This document shows, piece after piece, positions 4,791 to 6,080 of a stretch of DNA of 6,080 nucleotides. The stretch's first letter is position 1. Each line of letters opens with the position of its first letter. The DNA comes from Ignavibacteria bacterium UBA6688 (GTDB lineage Bacteria > Bacteroidota > Ignavibacteria > UBA10030). The stretch is taken from contig DKJQ01000236.1 of NCBI GenBank assembly GCA_002454845.1, positions 2,376 through 8,455 on the forward strand. Reading direction: 5' to 3'. Below the pieces are notes generated by a model that was not told the DNA's origin, made no database searches, and was given only the letters and a program-made list of their open reading frames with translations. Position numbers and translations under genes: made by a program.

Positions 4791-5912
4791 ATGAACATCC
4801 TCCGGCTCCTCGAGAAATTGCACAACTTCAAGCTGTTGCCCATCTTCGTCATTGTCAGTATGGCGATCGGTATCGGTATTGGAAACGTCTACGGCATCTC
4901 GAACTTTGACCTTACTCCACCCATTGACGCGCTTTCGGCAATCGTGCAGGGAACGTACGAGTTTTCGCTCCCGAACACGCTGGCCCTCGGCGTGGTCGTC
5001 GGTCTCTTCCTCATGATGTACCCTGCAATGACGAATATCAGGTTCGGCGACCTCGGCAAGGCGGTGAAGTCGCCGAAGCAACTGCTGGTGGTCCTCTTCT
5101 TCAACTTTGCTGTGGCCCCCTTCTTCATGCTCGTCCTGGCCAACTTGTTCCTGACACCGGGGTCTGACTTCCACACCGGACTAATCCTGTACGGCCTGGC
5201 TCCCTGCATCGCGATGGTTATCGTCTTCACCTTTCTCTCCTTCGGCAACAGCGCCCTGGCGATCATTCTCGTGGCGCTCAACTCCATCCTGCAGATGCTG
5301 CTGATCCCGGTCTATGCCCACTGGCTTCTCGGGGACGTGAACTTTGACGTGTGGCTCGTTGGTGAGAGCGTGCTTCTCTATCTCGGCCTTCCGCTCGTTG
5401 CTGGACTTGCAACGCGCTATTTCGGGGTGAAACGGTATGGTGAAGAGGGGTTCAAGAAGGTGAAGACCCTGCTCGATACGCTGTCGATCGTCGGCTTGCT
5501 CTTCACGTTGATTGTCATGTTCGCGTTGAAGGGAGACCTGATTGTCGAAAGGCCCGGACTTATCCTCGAGCTCGCAGTCCCAATGACGCTCTTCTTTTGG
5601 GTGATGTTCGTGGTGGTGTACCTCGTGGGATGGAAGCTGGGGTTCAACTATGAAGATGCGGTGGCCGTGGGGTTTAACGCAACGGGGCGTGATTTCGAGA
5701 TCGCCATTGCCATCGCCATCACGGCGTTCAATCCAACGGTTGCCCTGGCCACCGTGGTGGGACCGTTGATCGAGGTTCCGGTGATGCTTGTTCTGGTCTG
5801 GTTTGCCCGCTCAACGCGTCTGAAGCTGTTCGGAACGACACCAGCTTCGGCGGAAGCGGCACAAGCATGCGAAACCAGGGAGTCCCTCATCGAGAGCGCC
5901 CTGGAGAAATGA
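4791..5912 (+). CDS. acr3: Arsenite efflux permease Acr3
   Basis: A 373-residue inner-membrane protein of the ACR3 branch of the bile/arsenite/riboflavin transporter superfamily, with about ten membrane segments. It exports As(OH)3/arsenite using the proton motive force. Diagnostic elements are LPNTLALGVVVGLFLMMYPA (residues 60-79), GLAP-C139-IAMV containing the conserved transport cysteine, FNATGRDFEIAIAIAI near 304-319, and GPLIE328VP with the conserved glutamate. The C-terminal tail after about residue 345 is hydrophilic, rich in Ala and Glu, and contains one extra cysteine (AQACETRE). AAGG at 4780-4783 is the likely ribosome binding site, inside the end of arsC, so the two are co-translated. 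It is unrelated in sequence to the 1246-2364 permease, so the locus has two independent exporters. Confidence 0.95.
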   Translation: MNILRLLEKLHNFKLLPIFVIVSMAIGIGIGNVYGISNFDLTPPIDALSAIVQGTYEFSLPNTLALGVVVGLFLMMYPAMTNIRFGDLGKAVKSPKQLLVVLFFNFAVAPFFMLVLANLFLTPGSDFHTGLILYGLAPCIAMVIVFTFLSFGNSALAIILVALNSILQMLLIPVYAHWLLGDVNFDVWLVGESVLLYLGLPLVAGLATRYFGVKRYGEEGFKKVKTLLDTLSIVGLLFTLIVMFALKGDLIVERPGLILELAVPMTLFFWVMFVVVYLVGWKLGFNYEDAVAVGFNATGRDFEIAIAIAITAFNPTVALATVVGPLIEVPVMLVLVWFARSTRLKLFGTTPASAEAAQACETRESLIESALEK

Positions 5913-5946
5913 TTCGGCGCGTTGTTTCAAAAGGCCTGGACGAGGG

Positions 5947-5980
5947 GATCGGGTTTCCTCTGGCTTCGGGAAGACCGATC
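5947..5980. repeat. Imperfect hairpin downstream of acr3
   Basis: GATCGG (5947-5952) pairs with CCGATC (5975-5980), and inside it TTCC (5955-5958) pairs with GGAA (5969-5972). It begins 34 bases after the acr3 stop codon. There is no T-run behind it, so it is at best a weak or Rho-assisted end signal or an mRNA-stabilising stem for the acr3 transcript. Confidence 0.3.
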
Positions 5981-6028
5981 AAGACAGGGAGGGGAGAAGC
6001 TGGCAGATCCATCGTTCACACAAAATGC

Positions 6029-6051
6029 AAAAAGCCGGCCTCTCAGCCGGC
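6029..6051 (-). terminator. Intrinsic terminator on the minus strand
   Basis: GCCGGC (6034-6039) and GCCGGC (6046-6051) form a 6-bp G+C-only stem with a 6-base loop. Five A residues (6029-6033) lie on the left flank, which read as a T-run after the stem on the minus strand. The right flank has no T-run, so the signal points leftward and would end a minus-strand gene lying beyond position 6080, convergent with acr3. Confidence 0.6.
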
Positions 6052-6080
6052 GTGGACATTGATGATGGTAGAATTTAGAA

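Noticed and set aside
4354..4791. Minus-strand open frame spanning arsC
   Set aside because: It covers ArsC exactly in antisense, and ArsC has all its catalytic residues, so this is a shadow.

Overview
This window is an arsenic resistance (ars) locus from a Gram-negative-type bacterium of moderate G+C content. The exported thioredoxin, the CcdA-type membrane protein and the style of intergenic repeat would suit a member of the Bacteroidota/Ignavibacteria group or another environmental, often anaerobic, lineage. No phylogenetic marker is complete here, so the taxonomy is only an impression.

Layout. Positions 1-20 are the 5' end of a minus-strand tRNA, probably tRNA-Arg, running off the left edge. 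Positions 21-560 hold no convincing gene but carry a string of nested inverted repeats. An ArsR-type repressor gene (625-951) follows an operator-like palindrome at 582-605. It starts a tightly packed plus-strand operon: a small redox-disulfide (thioredoxin-fold) protein (996-1244), a PF03773/ArsP-like permease (1246-2364), a second small redox-disulfide protein (2374-2610), an exported or membrane-anchored thioredoxin (2615-3031), and a CcdA/DsbD-type transmembrane electron carrier (3031-3735). Gaps are 1, 9 and 4 bases, and the last junction overlaps by one base, so the genes from 996 onward are almost certainly co-transcribed.

Positions 3736-4356 are a decayed interval. They hold a small secreted-protein gene broken by at least three frame changes (about 3801-4084), and directly behind it the last 21 codons plus stop of a second, divergent permease of the same family (4085-4150). 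A perfect 12-bp palindrome flanked by A and T runs (4159-4196) looks like a bidirectional terminator. The locus then resumes with a thioredoxin-type arsenate reductase ArsC (4357-4788) and an Acr3 arsenite efflux permease (4791-5912). A minus-strand terminator (6029-6051) suggests a convergent gene just beyond the right edge.

How the parts fit. ArsR should release the operator on binding As(III) or a related thiophile. ArsC reduces arsenate to arsenite using three cysteines and thioredoxin-type electrons, and Acr3 exports arsenite. The upstream operon adds a second permease, whose relatives export trivalent organoarsenicals, together with three thioredoxin-fold proteins and a CcdA-like carrier able to move reducing equivalents across the membrane. 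I infer that this is a dedicated thiol-redox module tied to metalloid efflux. That coupling is the most interesting feature of the window and is not proven by sequence alone.
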